DNA of 64,000 nt from contig NC_080046.1 in assembly GCF_012489685.1 (NCBI RefSeq), positions 58,890,195 to 58,954,194 on the forward strand. Reading direction: 5' to 3'. The position numbers and the translations under genes were made by a program. Origin of the DNA: Lotus japonicus. Its lineage: Eukaryota > Streptophyta > Magnoliopsida > Fabales > Fabaceae. Below the pieces are notes generated by a model, which saw nothing but the letters and a program-made list of their open reading frames with translations, made no database searches and was not told where the DNA came from. Shown piece by piece: positions 45,518 to 58,419 of the stretch; positions within the stretch are counted from its first letter, which is position 1, and each line of letters opens with the position of its first letter.

Positions 45518-46731
45518 TGAAGGTATGAAAAACGATAGAAAGGGGGGTTTTAATAGCGTTTTCAACTAAAAACTTTTCCCTCTTGAGATTTAGACAAATC
45601 TCTCGAACAAACAACACAGGGTGAAAAGATAAGAGATGAAGAGAAGCACACAAGTATTTTATCCTGGTTCACTTGATAATCGCTCAAGCTAGTCCAGTCC
45701 ACCCGTTAAGGTGATTTCTTCCTTCTTAGAATGAAGGCAATCCACTATTCAATGTTTGTTACAACTGCACTAGCAACCTGCTCAGTGACTAACAATACAA
45801 TGAACTAGCAAAGCACTAAGATTCACTCTCTTAGTCTTCTCAAGGAGCTGACCAAACTTGGTCCCTTAAGGAAATACAAACTCACGGTTTGAAAGGTTTG
45901 GTTTACAATGAAGTGCTTCTAAGAAAGCTAGAGTAAACACAATAAGAACGGTGAAGAAAGATTGCTAAGAGAAAGATTGAATATCGCTTGAGTATTGCAC
46001 AAAGTGTCTTAGCGTCTTCTTCCAGCTTTCAGCCTTTATTTATACTCCAAGGATTAGGGTTGTATCCGTTGTTTGAAATGCTACCGTTGGAGGGAAAATC
46101 CGGAACTTCCAGATTATGTTGTGGCTGAACGTCTTAGGTAAGGCCGTCAGGATAGTACAATTGCTTTTGTACTTGGATAACGACGTGAGCCTTATCCTAG
46201 TTGACTTCTGATCAGGCGACGCTTCATATAGGAACTTGTGAAGCTTGGTGATCAGAGTCAGAGGGAATCTTGGATCCTCTGACCTTCGTATCTTCTGCAT
46301 CTGCACATCAGAGTTGAAAGTACTTGGTCTTCAGAGCTAGCTTACTCTTGGACTTCAGAATCTTCACTTCTTAGCTTCTGGACCATCAGAACTTCTGGAC
46401 CTTCAGAGCCTCTGGACCTTCAGAGCTTCTGGACCTTCATAGCTTCTGGTCTTCAGAACTTTAAGTGATCTGAATCCACATCAGAGCTTATCATCTTCAG
46501 AATTTCTGAAGCAGATACTACTGTTCAATCATAACATAGTGAGTGCGAAAGCGTTGCGTTGGTTACTCTTTTTGGCTTTGTGCTTCTGAGGAAGTTCTTT
46601 TGACCAGATTCAGAGTCTGTCATTTAATCACTCAGAAAACAACGTTAGAGTACCATAATTGTTCATACACAATAGTTAACATAATCATCAAAACATAGAG
46701 TTGTACTACATGACCGAATCTTGGTCTTACA
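45518..46731 (-). repeat. 5' LTR of Sirevirus copy 2
   Basis: 1214 bp. The LTR start in sense is TGTAAGACCAAGATTC (46731 leftward) and the end is CATACCTTCA at 45518. It includes an array of cttctggaccttcagagc-type short repeats at 46370-46450. It sits beside the peroxidase pseudogene exon 2. Confidence 0.85.
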
Positions 46732-46802
46732 CCTCCTCCATGTAAATAAGAACAGAGACTCAGAGACATAGATGAGAAACTAGCAAGCATGAAAAACCTT
46801 AC

Positions 46803-49057
46803 CAACACCGAGCCGATTTATGCTCCTATAACAACAATGTATGCACAAGACACTGTTGTTGGACAATGTCTTCTCCACAGCAGCTTTCACCTTGTTGATC
46901 ACATCCAATCCCCTAAGAGAATTGATGTTGGGTCATGCGTCCTGCTCACTCTTAACAGTCTCAGTGTTGTTCAACAACACTGATGCATCACAACCCTGCA
47001 GTGATGATCACAAACACAAAAAAGACGATAGGAAAAGCTGAATTGAAATAAAAGAGAGTTGTGGCGGTGGTGCATGGTCGGTGTTGGAAGGGAGAATGAA
47101 GGAATTACTACTAAGTCTAAATTCAATTTGTTAATAAGAGGTCATCGAGTGATGCAACATAAAATCTTTAATGGTTCAAGGTTCAACATATTGTATTGTG
47201 AGCCCAATACAATATGCTTTTTTTTGTCAATCGAAACTAATTTCATAACAAAGGCCCAAGACCAGGCCCAAAAGAGAAATACACTATTTTTTTAGGTTCT
47301 GTTTGAAATTGTTCTCATATAAAATTATACATCTTCGAGGAAAAATTTAACATGCACAAGTAAAAACTTGTGTAAGGTTGCACTTGTGCCTTTTGACCTG
47401 CAGTAGGAAGTTTTTTAAAAAAAAATCAAAATACCTATTTTCTTAATTAAACATTTATCTTTTAATTAATTTCAATTATTGTTTATCTTAATCTGTTCTC
47501 TTCTCTCTCCTTCTTCACCACAACCACTAAAACCCAGAACACCATCCCCAAACTTTTTCAACCACTTATTTCAACTACATGATGATCCATGAGACAGAAC
47601 AAAATAAGAAAGTTAAGGGCAACCCATAATATTTCTCCAAAGCAGAATCATTACCAAAGAACAACCTTTCCATGCACCACAAAAGCATTTTTTTTTATTT
47701 GCTTCTCAGAACCCAGGTTCTGCATCCCCTTTGTCCCTGATCTCCTCCCTCTCCTCACTCACCCGAATCCAGAACAGGGGAATGAAGAACCAGATCTGGG
47801 TTGCAGAGAAAAAATCAGATCTTGTTCCCAGGAGCAGCAAAATCAATTCTTGTTCAACACCCACGCCACAAAATCGTAAAAAGAAGAAAACTTTGCAGGA
47901 AAATTGATGAAACCCCATCCTCTGCATCCCCTTTCTTCTCTTGCTCCGATGATGATGGTGGGGAGTGGTGGTTGTCCTCCTCCAAGGTCAAACCTTTTCC
48001 CTATTTCGAGTGTGCCTCTCCTTTCCTCCAGATCTGCAGAAGCCAGGGCAACCCACCTTCACGTTCGTCAAAAAATGGGTTTTTGGGGCTTCATCACCGC
48101 CAGTCCTCTTCTTGATTTTCCTCTGGTTCATCCTCACCTTCATCTCTCAACCACTTCGTGAAACGATGCCGTTCGTCTACGGCGGGTATGGGGTGAAGTT
48201 CGGTAGGGGTGGTTGTGGGGGTTGCGCAAGGGATGAAGAGGGTGGGTATGAGTTTCAGATCGAACCAGATCAAAATGGGTTCAGATCGAACCAGTTTCAA
48301 CCTACTTTCACAAACTCCAGATCCAAACTCCAAACCCATAAATCCTACAGAATCGAAGGGAAAAAAGGGAAGAAAGAAACTGGGTTTGGTGCCTCCACTG
48401 GTGAACAACGGCGATGTTTGTGCCTCAACCACAAAATTTTTGTGTTGATTTGTACTATTTTGGGTGGTTCCAGAACGAGTGATGATTAATGGGTTTGGTG
48501 CTGGAGTGAGAGTAACAGAGATCTGGAGGATGGAAAAGTGGCTTGGTTGAGGAAGGTGGAGAGATCTGAGTTATTTTGTTTCAAATCTGTTATGTTGATG
48601 ATGATGAACCGGTTCTGAATTCAAGTTTAGATCCAATTAACTTAATTAAAATCATCACAAGTTAATTATTGTAATTAATAAATATGTATTTTTATTTATT
48701 TTTTAAAAAACCGGAAAAACTTGCTAGTGCAGGTCAAAATGGCAATGTGTAACCTTACACAAGCTTTCATATGTGCACCGTAAATTCCTCCCATCTTCGA
48801 CCATAAAAAATAACAATTTTATGGAATTTGAGAGGAAGAGACGGTCATGGAAGTGAAGAAGTGCAGAGGATTGATTAGAGAGGAAGATGTACCTGAACGA
48901 AACAGTCGTGGAAGTGGAGCCTTAAGAGGCTGGCTCCAATCCGAGGATCAGAGAGGGAGGTGGTGGCGATCACCTTGAATGCCATGCTGTACAAGGAGGG
49001 ACACGTTTTCTCATGGAAGTTTGGATTAAGCTCTCTATCTCGATGATCAGTACTCAT
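46803..49057 (-). pseudogene. Second class III peroxidase, pseudogene
   Basis: Minus strand. Exon 1 (48893 to about 49057) encodes LNPNFHEKTCPSLYSMAFKV and LLRLHFHDCFVQ, so the distal Arg and His are intact, but no signal peptide is recognisable upstream. Exon 2 (46803-46995) encodes GCDASVLLNNTETVKSEQDA, then a TGA stop where family members usually have Phe, then PNINSLRGLDVINKVKAAVE. A one-base insertion then shifts the SCADI segment, and the exon is 193 rather than 192 nt; a further stop lies in the shifted frame. Exons 3 and 4 are absent: the Sirevirus copy 2 LTR starts 72 bp beyond exon 2. Intron 1 contains a MULE. Clearly dead. Confidence 0.88.
47339..48791. mobile_element. MULE-type DNA transposon, possible Pack-MULE
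   Basis: 1453 bp bordered by the 9-bp direct repeat catcttcga (47330-47338 and 48792-48800), the signature of Mutator elements. Inverted ends of about 75 bp share cttgtgtaaggtt and ttttgacctgca. No transposase is visible. The interior (47500-48620) is richer in GC than the surroundings and has open frames, the longest 47965-48489 (plus), without a known domain. This is the profile of a Pack-MULE carrying captured gene sequence, but the donor cannot be named. Confidence 0.85.
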
Positions 49058-49399
49058 GAGTCATGACTGATACTTTAGTGACAACTGACTTTCTCCTTGG
49101 CAATGGGCTAATGCAGGTTTGTACACATGGTAGATTTTCAGGTTTAGGGGAGAATTTTAAAAAAATTATTAGAAATAGCTTTAATAAAGCAAGGAATGAT
49201 TCTGCACAAATTGAAAATAGATCCAGACACTAATGATCTCAAAATCCCCCAAAGGCTTCCACATATTCTTTAGCCTATCACGCAGATGCAGTAATGTCTC
49301 CTTGCTTTTTTACTTATTAAATAACCAATGCATCTTGTCTGGTCTTTTGTCTACATGAAATGATGAATTTACATCACTGAAGGCACAACCCTCCACAGG

Positions 49400-49689
49400 G
49401 GGTGTTAGATTTGCCACCCCAGGCAATAGATCTAACACCCCACTTAAAAGTGGGAAAATACCAAAATGTTCCTCCGTATTTATTTTCGGTAGTTAAAATT
49501 CCGAATTTTTTCGGAACATAAACTTCCATAGGTAAGTCGGGAGAACAGTCAATATCATGTTTCTATAATGTTTCGGAACATTATATTTCCAATATATTTC
49601 GGAATGTTATCTTCCGAAGGATACTCCTGCCATTTTTTTAAAAAACTTGGGTGTTAGATCTATTGCCTGGGGTGGCAAATCTAACACCC
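49400..49689. mobile_element. 290-bp MITE with doubly palindromic ends
   Basis: Bounded by ctccacagg (49391-49399 and 49690-49698), a 9-bp duplication. Each 41-bp arm starts gggtgttagat and ends atctaacaccc, so each arm is itself nearly palindromic as well as the complement of the other. The interior has several ttcggaa/ttccgaa motifs. Likely a MULE-derived MITE. Confidence 0.85.
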
Positions 49690-49698
49690 CTCCACAGG

Positions 49699-52471
49699 TA
49701 AACTTTAATAATTAAAGTGTTTGGAAACCTCTCTCAACTTAGTTGGCTAAATAAAAAATAATTTTATTTCCATAATAATGTTTATGGATATCCTTGTTTG
49801 TTTTTAAACACAACTCGATCTATACATTAGGACAGTGAAATACAAAAATCTAACAATCCACTAAGACCCAGCCCGACCCAATATGTTGCTTGTCTGGTTG
49901 GATCAGTTCATTAGATAAAAAAAAAAAGATCCAATCTCCTCTGGATCCAAAAAGTCCTAAACTCCAAACTAAGGTTTAGATATGAAAGTTTTTTCATGCG
50001 ATCAAACTCTTGTTCCTTTGACCAAAAAAAAAAAAAAAAAAAAAAAAAACTCTTGTTCTTTTGAAAAAAGTGTTTATTTTTGCATTAAAATGTGTGTTAA
50101 CCTGAGTTGAAGTGTATGAGTGTATCTAAATATATGGTTCTCTTCACCTCTAAGAAAATTTGAAACTAAAGTTTTCATCATTATTTTGACCAAAAAAAAA
50201 AAGATCAAGTTTTCATCATTACTCATTACTATTTACTAGGTGATAGAAATGTGCATTTGTCTTCAATAAAGGAGAATTGTAGCATAGTAGTAATTCATCA
50301 AATAAAAAAATTAAATATTTTTGATCAAAAAAGTTGTAGGATGTAATAGGCCCATACCCAATGCCCCCAGTCTGTTTCGTCTCTCTCTGATAAAGCACGA
50401 ATTAGAAAATAAATCATGTTTTTTCAAGAATAGGTGTTTAACTGTTTCAGGACATTAGGACAATTCAAAGTTCAACCAAACAGTCACATGGCTATCCAGA
50501 AAGAAAAAAAAAACTGCATTCAGAATGGCCTCAGACGTTTGTTTAATTAAATTATGTATATTTTTCAATTAAAATGACCTACTGTCAGAGATTATGTATT
50601 GTCTCCAACAACCTACATTTTGCAGAACTTTTAATCCTAGAATGTGGAACATCTGCATAATTAAGCTAATGTTATCCGAGTAAAAATGTTATTAACTAAA
50701 TTCATTTCTTACTTTTCACATAAGAAAATGTTGCAGGCTTCCAACATTTAAAACACAATCGAATCACTATAGCTGCTAGGTAAGTTGTTCATTTTCTTTT
50801 GAGCTATGTGATATTGGCTGATTTTGTAGGGCTTAGTCCCTTTGTTTTATTTTGGGCCTGGCCTGTATTGAATGAAACTTTTAATCTTTGACAAAAAAAA
50901 ATTTCATGTAGCCACATAGGAATCCTCAGCACCAGTTCTGTTTTTAGGGGCCATTCCATGGGACCTTTAATGTTTTATGAGAATCTCGTAAATAAAAAAG
51001 TAAAAAGTGAAAAATATACATTGTCAATTATTGTTAAAACAAAAAAATTATTTTGTTTCAGCTATAGCTTAAAAAAATTAGTTTCCTCCCTTATCCATAA
51101 AAATTAGCCAACCAAAAAGGAAAGTTACACAAATATCATCATTAATATTATTTAATATATTTTTATTTATTAAAAATTAAATTAAATCTAATGTCAACAA
51201 TGTTACAAGATGTGTTGAATGAATTATTTATTTTATTTATTGAAAACGAAATGTTAGAATTGATTAATTATAAAACTCTGATAAATGATTTTGTAGCTCA
51301 AAAAAGGTAGAAGATTAATATAAAAAAATAAGAATTTATATGATACATTAAGTATATTTAAGCCTCAGATAATTTGCACCTTAGGCCCCGAAATGTCTAT
51401 ACACGGCACTTCCAACAATAGTGCTTCGGCGCCATCTAGCGAAGGTCCTGCTTATTCCACCCTAGCCGAACCAGTGGTGTTCCTGGCGATGTCGTGCGTA
51501 ATGAGTTGGGTCGATGATTTCGTTCTCAGTGTCTCATGTACGCTCATAGCAGAGACGATTGAGGAGGGCTCAAGCGTCTATGTTGTGGAGGATGAAGGCG
51601 ATATTTGTGGTTCCACAATTAGTCCTTAACTAAATGATTGACAGTTCAATTTACGACTGTTGGTTAGTATATTTGTGGTTCAACAATTCATCCTTAATTA
51701 AATAATTGATGGTTTCATTAAGGGCATATGCTTCATACACTCAAGTCATCTATTATATTAGTGAGCTATTTTTTATTAAGTTTTCATCATTATTTTGAGT
51801 TTTGACCAAGGAAAGATAAAGTTTTCATCATTACTAATTACTAGGTGATGGAAATGTGTATTTGTCTCCAAAATCACATGTTGCATAATTGACTCAATGA
51901 CTTTCACGGCTTAAAGTTTCCTATGAAAATTGCATGTTTAACATCAAAGCTCAGCTATCTCAACACACTTTCACGTGACATCATCAAACTTAGAATTGTT
52001 TCAAATGTGTACCTTTCAATTCACTCCACTCCCAATTTCAGAAGTTATGTACCCTTTTTAGCTTAAGACAAGGCTCTCCTTATCTTTAGGCTTGAAATAA
52101 TTCATTCAGGCCATACCATATGAAAGAGTCAACATCAGATCTATAATCCCATTAGTACTATTCACATGAAGAATGAGAATGATACAGAAATCACTTCATT
52201 TTGAAAAAGTGACTGAATTGAATTGTCACGTAAAGTAAAGAGGACATTTTGAACCGAAAAGTTGGGCATCTCATAAATAGTTTTGCGGTGATCCAAGGTC
52301 TTCAACTCTACCACTAGTCTAATAGTGTCTATGATCACATAGATGGATGCCACTCCCAAACGCTTTGATATACACATAGTTGTTGTAATTTTTATTATCT
52401 GCTGGGACCATAAATATAAGATAATCCAGCTCCAATCAAATAGAAAGATTATAAATGTTAAAAGTTAAAAC
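49699..52471. other. AT-rich intergenic DNA
   Basis: Contains poly(A) at 50023-50049, a LINE-3'-end-like stretch at 50820-50897 (gggcctggcctgtattgaat then A-run), and an orphan frame 51393-51629 (78 codons, no known domain). Nothing else supportable. Confidence 0.45.
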
Positions 52472-55400
52472 TCTCTAATATATACTACTAGCGGAATTAC
52501 CCGTGCCCTGCACGGGTGACTTTTGTTATTTACAATTTAAATTTCATGTAATATTATATTTTGTATCATTTTAGTAAATATACTTTAACAATTGTTTCAA
52601 CTATATGTTCTTAATAGTGATAATTGTGTATTAATCTACCACAACTTTTTACTTATAAATTTTTACTTATTTAAATATGAAAAAATTAAATATTTTAAAT
52701 TATACGACTTAAATTCACTCAAATTTTTATATATGCATTAAATCAGTATTTTAATTTTTTAATACATGTTTAATTATTAATATTTAATTGATTATTTTTC
52801 ATATCAATGTTTCTATTTATAATAGCAATAACACTAATAATAATATATATATTTTGATTCAAAATGTTTGGTGAATGTGCATTTCCTTAAGGGATTTCGC
52901 CTAGACTTCTGGCCCGGGTTCGATCTCCTCTAAGGTAAAATATAATACATTTGTGGTTAGGGACATCACTACCGTATCCCGAGCCAGATTACTCACGTTG
53001 GGCCCTTTTCCCCCGTGGTGACTGGTGGGCTTCTCTTATTTTTGATTAAACTCTCACGTGACTATTACTTTTAAGTTTGAACTCGTTCCCCTTTTTTGTC
53101 ATTGGCTCTTCGATCGTACCTTTGGTAACCACCGCCTACCAGCGACGATGGTGGAAAAATTCATTTTATCAATCCAAGCAGATAAATTGAAGGATTTTCG
53201 TCTTTCCCCTTCATGATTAAAAAATGGATGAATAAGTAATTAATAGGATCATGAAATAGGGGCTTCATAACCGAACTAAACCAATTTAAACCGCTCAAAT
53301 CGATAAAAAAAAAACCAAAAATTGAAATAATTGAAAATTGCAAAAACCAATATTTTGCTAATGGATCGGATTGGTTTTCAGTTCCAATGTTCTAAATCGA
53401 GCCGATCCAAACCAAACCGAAAGTATTTATTTATTTAAATTTTGACATACATAATTACCCATTTAACCAAACTTATAATATTTTATTCCATGTATACCCA
53501 AGCCTTTATAGTAATGTGTTTAACATTTTCCAAGTTAGGAGACATATGTCTTCTTTTCATTCAGCGAAAGTGAAACATATCATTGCGTACATAATTAATT
53601 TCTTACAGTATTGATGTTAGTGTTAAGCATGATATCTTGTCTCTGTAACTTTTACAGTGCTTCTTGTTTTATTATTTTATTTTCTATTTCGTTATGTATT
53701 TCAAGATTTTTAGTTTCTTTGAAAAACTGAAATCCAATCCAATCCAAACTGATAAAAATTTGATCAGCTTTGAAAAAAAAAAGATTGGGTGATTAAATTA
53801 TAAAACCGAAACGATCGGATCAGATGATTTTTTCCTTTAAAACCAAATCGCGATCACCCCTATCATGAAACATGAAATAAATCATTTTACACAACCAATA
53901 AAAATGAGTGAATAAGAGGATAATGTAACCAATAATAAACTTATAATATTGCGAATTTGCGATCATATAGTGGTGGGGGAGAATTATAAAATAAAAAATG
54001 GAAATAAAACTCTGAAAACAATAAATCAAAATAAGATAAACACAATGCCACAAAGAACGTGTGAAAGAGAATGTTATAGATTAAGAAATAATGTGAGAAT
54101 TGTCTCAAAAGAGAAAATGAATTCTCTAACCAATGCACATGTATAGCAAAATTAATTATTTGTGCATTAAGATAAAATTAAAGCATTACGTTGCACATGA
54201 TTGATAAATTATTTTTCTCTATAGTTGTTTCAAATGAAAGAAAAATTGAAGGTGAAAGTTCCTTAACATGAAATTGAATAAAGAATTGAGAAACAGAAAA
54301 ATGAAAGGGAGGAAAGAGAGGAGTATGAAAAATATGGATGAAAGTTGAAAATACTTACCATGGAGTAGACGAACGGAGAAAAAACAGGATGAGTTTTTTT
54401 TATAAGAAATTCCAAAGATAGGAGGAAGAAATATAAGATGAATAGGAAATGGAGGAAAATGAAAGTCCTTGCCTTGTTTTCGAGGATATATGCACAAAAT
54501 AATGCTGAAATATTTTTATTTATTAATGCTTAATTTTTTCCTAAAATAAAATATTCATTATCGATCAATGAAAAATTAATCATAAATTAAACATATCAAC
54601 AAAATTATTTGTATAAATGTTCTAAGGATTCATTAATTAAATTATATCAATTTAATTTCGAAAATGTGGAATATTTCATTTTGAAAATTCAATTCTTTAA
54701 TTAATATTGTCTAATTTAATTAAATTTTTTCGTTATTTCCTACAAATTATTTCATTGTTCCAATAAATTATCAATTCCTGAGCATCAAGGTTTTTAAAAA
54801 TTGAATTTCAAAAGAAAATTAATTAAACTCATTAATTTTAGGAATTAATTAAAGCCATTAATTTCAATTATAAGAAATAAAAATTGTAGTGTCTAAAATA
54901 GGAATATTTGTTCAATTGCAAAATTTTCAAAAAATTCAAAATACAAATAAATGATGCTGAAAATTTTTAAAAATATATTTATTTTAGTTTCAAAAATTTA
55001 TTTGCTCATCACACTCACTTTACAACTAATCTAGTAATAATTAGATTTTAAACAATTACTACAGTAAAGGAAATTCGAATTTCAAAAAAAATTAATTTAT
55101 CTTTTAAAATCATTTTAACCATGATATTACAGAAAAACAAATAAATGAATTTTAGAAAAATAAAAATTAAAAGATCCAATATTTATTTCTATTTGAAATA
55201 ATTACGAATATTTATTATAATTATTTAGCATATTATTAATTAAAATAAAAGGATTCGTAGTATTTTTATGAATCGTATATATCTTAAAAAAGAATTTAAG
55301 GGAAAATAAAAATTGGATTTTTTTAATCAAAATTGATTATTTTCAAAAAGTTTAAATCTAATAATGAATTTTTAATAATGGATGAAATAAAATAGTTTAG

Positions 55401-56330
55401 AGATGTTCATGTATTGTATAATGTTTTCGAAAATATGGAGGGGCAGAAAATAATATTATTTGGAATTTATATCCTCACTTTGATAGTTTTTATAAGTATT
55501 AATTATGTTTTATTCTTAAAAAATATTTTACCTATATTAAACTTAGCAATTAATGTGACAAAAAAAAGTGGAAATATATATTTTTGTTCTGGAAGGAAAA
55601 TGAATTACTTAAGAGGAGACATGTGACATAGGTCTTCTAGAAGAAAACCTTCTTTTCATATATAGATATATATATATATATATATATATATTGAAAAATT
55701 AAAATAACATTTACGTTGAAAATTAAATTAAATTTATTTTATTATTTTTTATTATTTTTGTTCTATTTTTGAATTCAATTTTTTTTATTATATTAGATAT
55801 ATTTTCAAATAAAATTTCTAGTTAAGGTTACATAAAAAATTGAAATTAAAAATCAATATTATATATTGAAAATCTGTACTTTCGTAACACATGAAAAATT
55901 AAAATAATAATTACGTTGAAAATTAAATTAAATAGTATTTTTTTCCGATTTGTGATTATTTTTGTTTTATTTTCGAATTTAATTTTTTTTCTTATCATAT
56001 TTGATATGTTTTCAAATATAATTCGAAGTAAAGGTTATATAAAAAATCGAAATTAAATATTAAATATTAAAAAAATTAAAACATTAATTGCTGTGATAAT
56101 TAAATTAAAAAGGATTTTAAATATTTTTGAACTTTTAAATAAAGGTTACATAAAAATTGGAATTACATTAAATGATATTAAATAGTGTGAGTCATGATAG
56201 TGTGTTGTGACAAAAAAGTAGAATGAGTTTTTTTTTCTTGGAGGGAAATTGGAAGAATTTGGGGGTGCCATGTGGCATAGGCTTCTAGAAGGAAACATTA
56301 TTTTCATATATATATAGATTAGTACATGTG
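52472..56330 (+). mobile_element. Helitron-like non-autonomous block
   Basis: The left end tctctaatatatactactag followed by the near-palindrome acccgtgccctgcacgggt (52499-52517) matches the 5' end style of plant Helitrons (TC start and a CCCGTGC...GCACGGG motif). The interior is extremely AT-rich without a Rep/helicase ORF. Two similar 3'-end-like phrases, ggcataggtcttctagaaga (55628) and ggcataggcttctagaagga (56273), each run into ttttcatatata and an AT run, so two elements or a duplicated end may be present. The exact 3' CTRR end was not located. Confidence 0.45.
55685..56165. repeat. Degenerate tandem repeat of about 200 bp
   Basis: Two long units (from aaaattaaaataacatttac at 55692 and aaaattaaaataataattac at 55894) and a shorter third from about 56075. 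All contain gttgaaaattaaattaaat-like and ggttacataaaaaattg-like text. Lies in the Helitron-like block. Confidence 0.7.
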
Positions 56331-56493
56331 TTTAAATGAGTTGAATGTGCTTTCAAATTGATCTCAACATATATCCAAATACAACCTTACCTATACAAGG
56401 CTTAAACTCAAAACTACTGAAAATAGAATAACCTCAGATTCACATGCACAGTTGTACTTCAAACTTATAAATCCAAGCATGGCTGTGTTTAAG

Positions 56494-57917
56494 GGTGGCC
56501 TCTAGGGTGCAAGTGCACCTTAGGTCTTGCACCATGCAAGAGTCAATTTGACTTGTTATAACAGGTGATAATTACTTGCTGAAAAATTAAATAAAAATGC
56601 TATGTTACAATAATGCCCTCATGTATGTTGTACCCACTCTCCTCTATTTGGATCTATCGCACACTCTACCTTCCTCCCCCTCCTCCACCGGGATTCCCAG
56701 CACCGGCAACCGCCGCGAGCACCACCGCGAGGCCACCACCATCCTCCACCGGCTGGACGACCGCCATAAGGTCGCAGATTTTCTCGGAGAGGTGGAGGGC
56801 GCGACAGAGTGCTAATAACCCAGATCTGCCTCAAAATCTGATCCACTATCACAGACAACCCATATCTGCCTCAAAATCCGATCTATACTGGTGGTTCTGT
56901 GAGGGAATAGGGGGAACTAGGCTGATGGTCCTACAAAAGCTCGGTTGGATCGATCTACCCTCGAACCAGTCATGTTATTGAATGTTCTCAGATTGAATAT
57001 TGAAGAGAAATATAGTGTGGAAGTCTCATCATCAGATTTGCCATTTGACAAGTTTCATTGTTCAGAAAGATTTCTTTATGTGGGGTGAGCGATGAGCTTG
57101 TATGGGTTCCAAATTTTTCATGGTTGGAAATTTTGTATTAGTGTTATGAAATCTATTATGTGTAAGGAATCTTGTTGTTTGGGATTCTGAAATTGTTTGG
57201 GAAATTAATGTATTAGAGTTCCGAAATCTGAAATTATGTTGTTTGGAAATTTTTGGTGCTTGTATTTTGGGAATCTTGTTTCTTGAAGAGAGGAAGATGA
57301 TTCTGGGTTTGGAGAAGGAAAATGGCTCAAAAACTGGTTCGTAATCCTTATTAATCATATCTCCACCACGGAAACAAGTTGAAAATTAAGAGGATAAAGA
57401 AGATTATCATACCTATTTTTATGTTGAAAGGTTCGTAATCTGGTTTAGAGTCTCAAAAGCCATACCCATATGCCATAACTTTCCAGAAAGATCAAATGTG
57501 TGTTTATCTTCAATCGTATTTGATCAGGAATTTTAATTTTGTTGGTGTTGTTCGTGAGTGGTCCTGTGTTGGTTTAACCAGATGGGAGAGAATGCTGCTT
57601 CAAGGGGTGAAAGCACTTGGATCAGCCCAGGAGAAAGCTTATTTTGAACGGAAGAGCGCCGCGCTGGAAGCCTGCGGTCGCCGCTGTAGTGGCTTGCCGG
57701 TGAAGAGGTTGAAGAAGAGGTTGAGACAGAGAAAGGATGATGCACACATAAGGGCTTTAATGTCATAACCAAATTAAATTTTAAAAAAATACAAAATCCG
57801 TTTAATAAGATGAAACGGTTTCCAATTCCCTACATTAACAGGTGGTGTGATCTCATTGGTCCTACCATGTATGGCATGGGTGCAAGACCCATGAGGTATT
57901 GTATTCTATCCTTCACC
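56494..57917. mobile_element. Second MULE-type element, possible Pack-MULE
   Basis: 1424 bp with the 9-bp repeat gtgtttaag on both sides (56485-56493 and 57918-57926). Inverted ends are imperfect but share ggtcttgcacc and flanking bases. The interior is partly GC-rich (56680-56810, 57600-57720) with no transposase; a plus-strand frame 57496-57768 is Lys/Arg-rich near its end. Size and build resemble the MULE at 47339, but the end sequences differ, so it belongs to another family. Confidence 0.75.
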
Positions 57918-58419
57918 GTGTTTAAGGGTCTGCAAATGTAAAAGACCCCACTACAGTGGGGCACCCCGCAAATTATTTCCAAAGGTGGAACTTCCACAAC
58001 ATCATATACATGAACTACGTATGTAAATAGGGTCCACATTATGTTCTCTCAAATGTACAACAAATAGATATGTCCAACAGACAGTTGTAATCATGTTGTC
58101 TCTACCTTGTGCAGTTGTCACACCATCAATTAGTAACAGAAATGTCAAAAGAAACCAAAACTTACCCTTTTGAAGAGACTTTATTTAACAATCTGACAAT
58201 CAATACATCTCAGAAAACCAGTTCAAAGTATGGTGTTAAAATTTACATAACAAGACACTATACCTCAGTGAAAACAGAACAGCTATATTCCATTGTAATA
58301 TCTACTTTTTCTTTTTTTGGGAGTGTGCTAATCAAACTTCCATAAGTGAAAATGTTGAGACATTAGAAAAGGGGCTCTTAAACTAGTCTTAATTAGACTT
58401 TTGATATTAGCAACAGGGA

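Larger units (their letters stand above)
42841..46731 (-). mobile_element. Sirevirus-like copia element, copy 2, 3' truncated
   Basis: On the minus strand: complete 5' LTR (45518-46731, 1214 bp, in sense TGTAAGACCAAGATTCGG ... ACCTTCA), primer site (45504-45516), gag, and the start of pol up to the early integrase core. It ends abruptly against the LINE at 42840. No 3' LTR and no target duplication. Gag and pol read close to copy 1, but this copy keeps the capsid region that copy 1 has lost. Confidence 0.85.

Noticed and set aside
48209..48448. Second frame inside the first MULE
   Set aside because: Overlaps the longer frame and shows no domain.
51393..51629. 78-codon plus-strand frame with Ser/Glu-rich product
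   Set aside because: No signal, domain or splice context; probably chance.
52905..52925. B-box-like ggttcgatctc, possible SINE
   Set aside because: No clear A-box at proper spacing and no poly(A) tail or target duplication.
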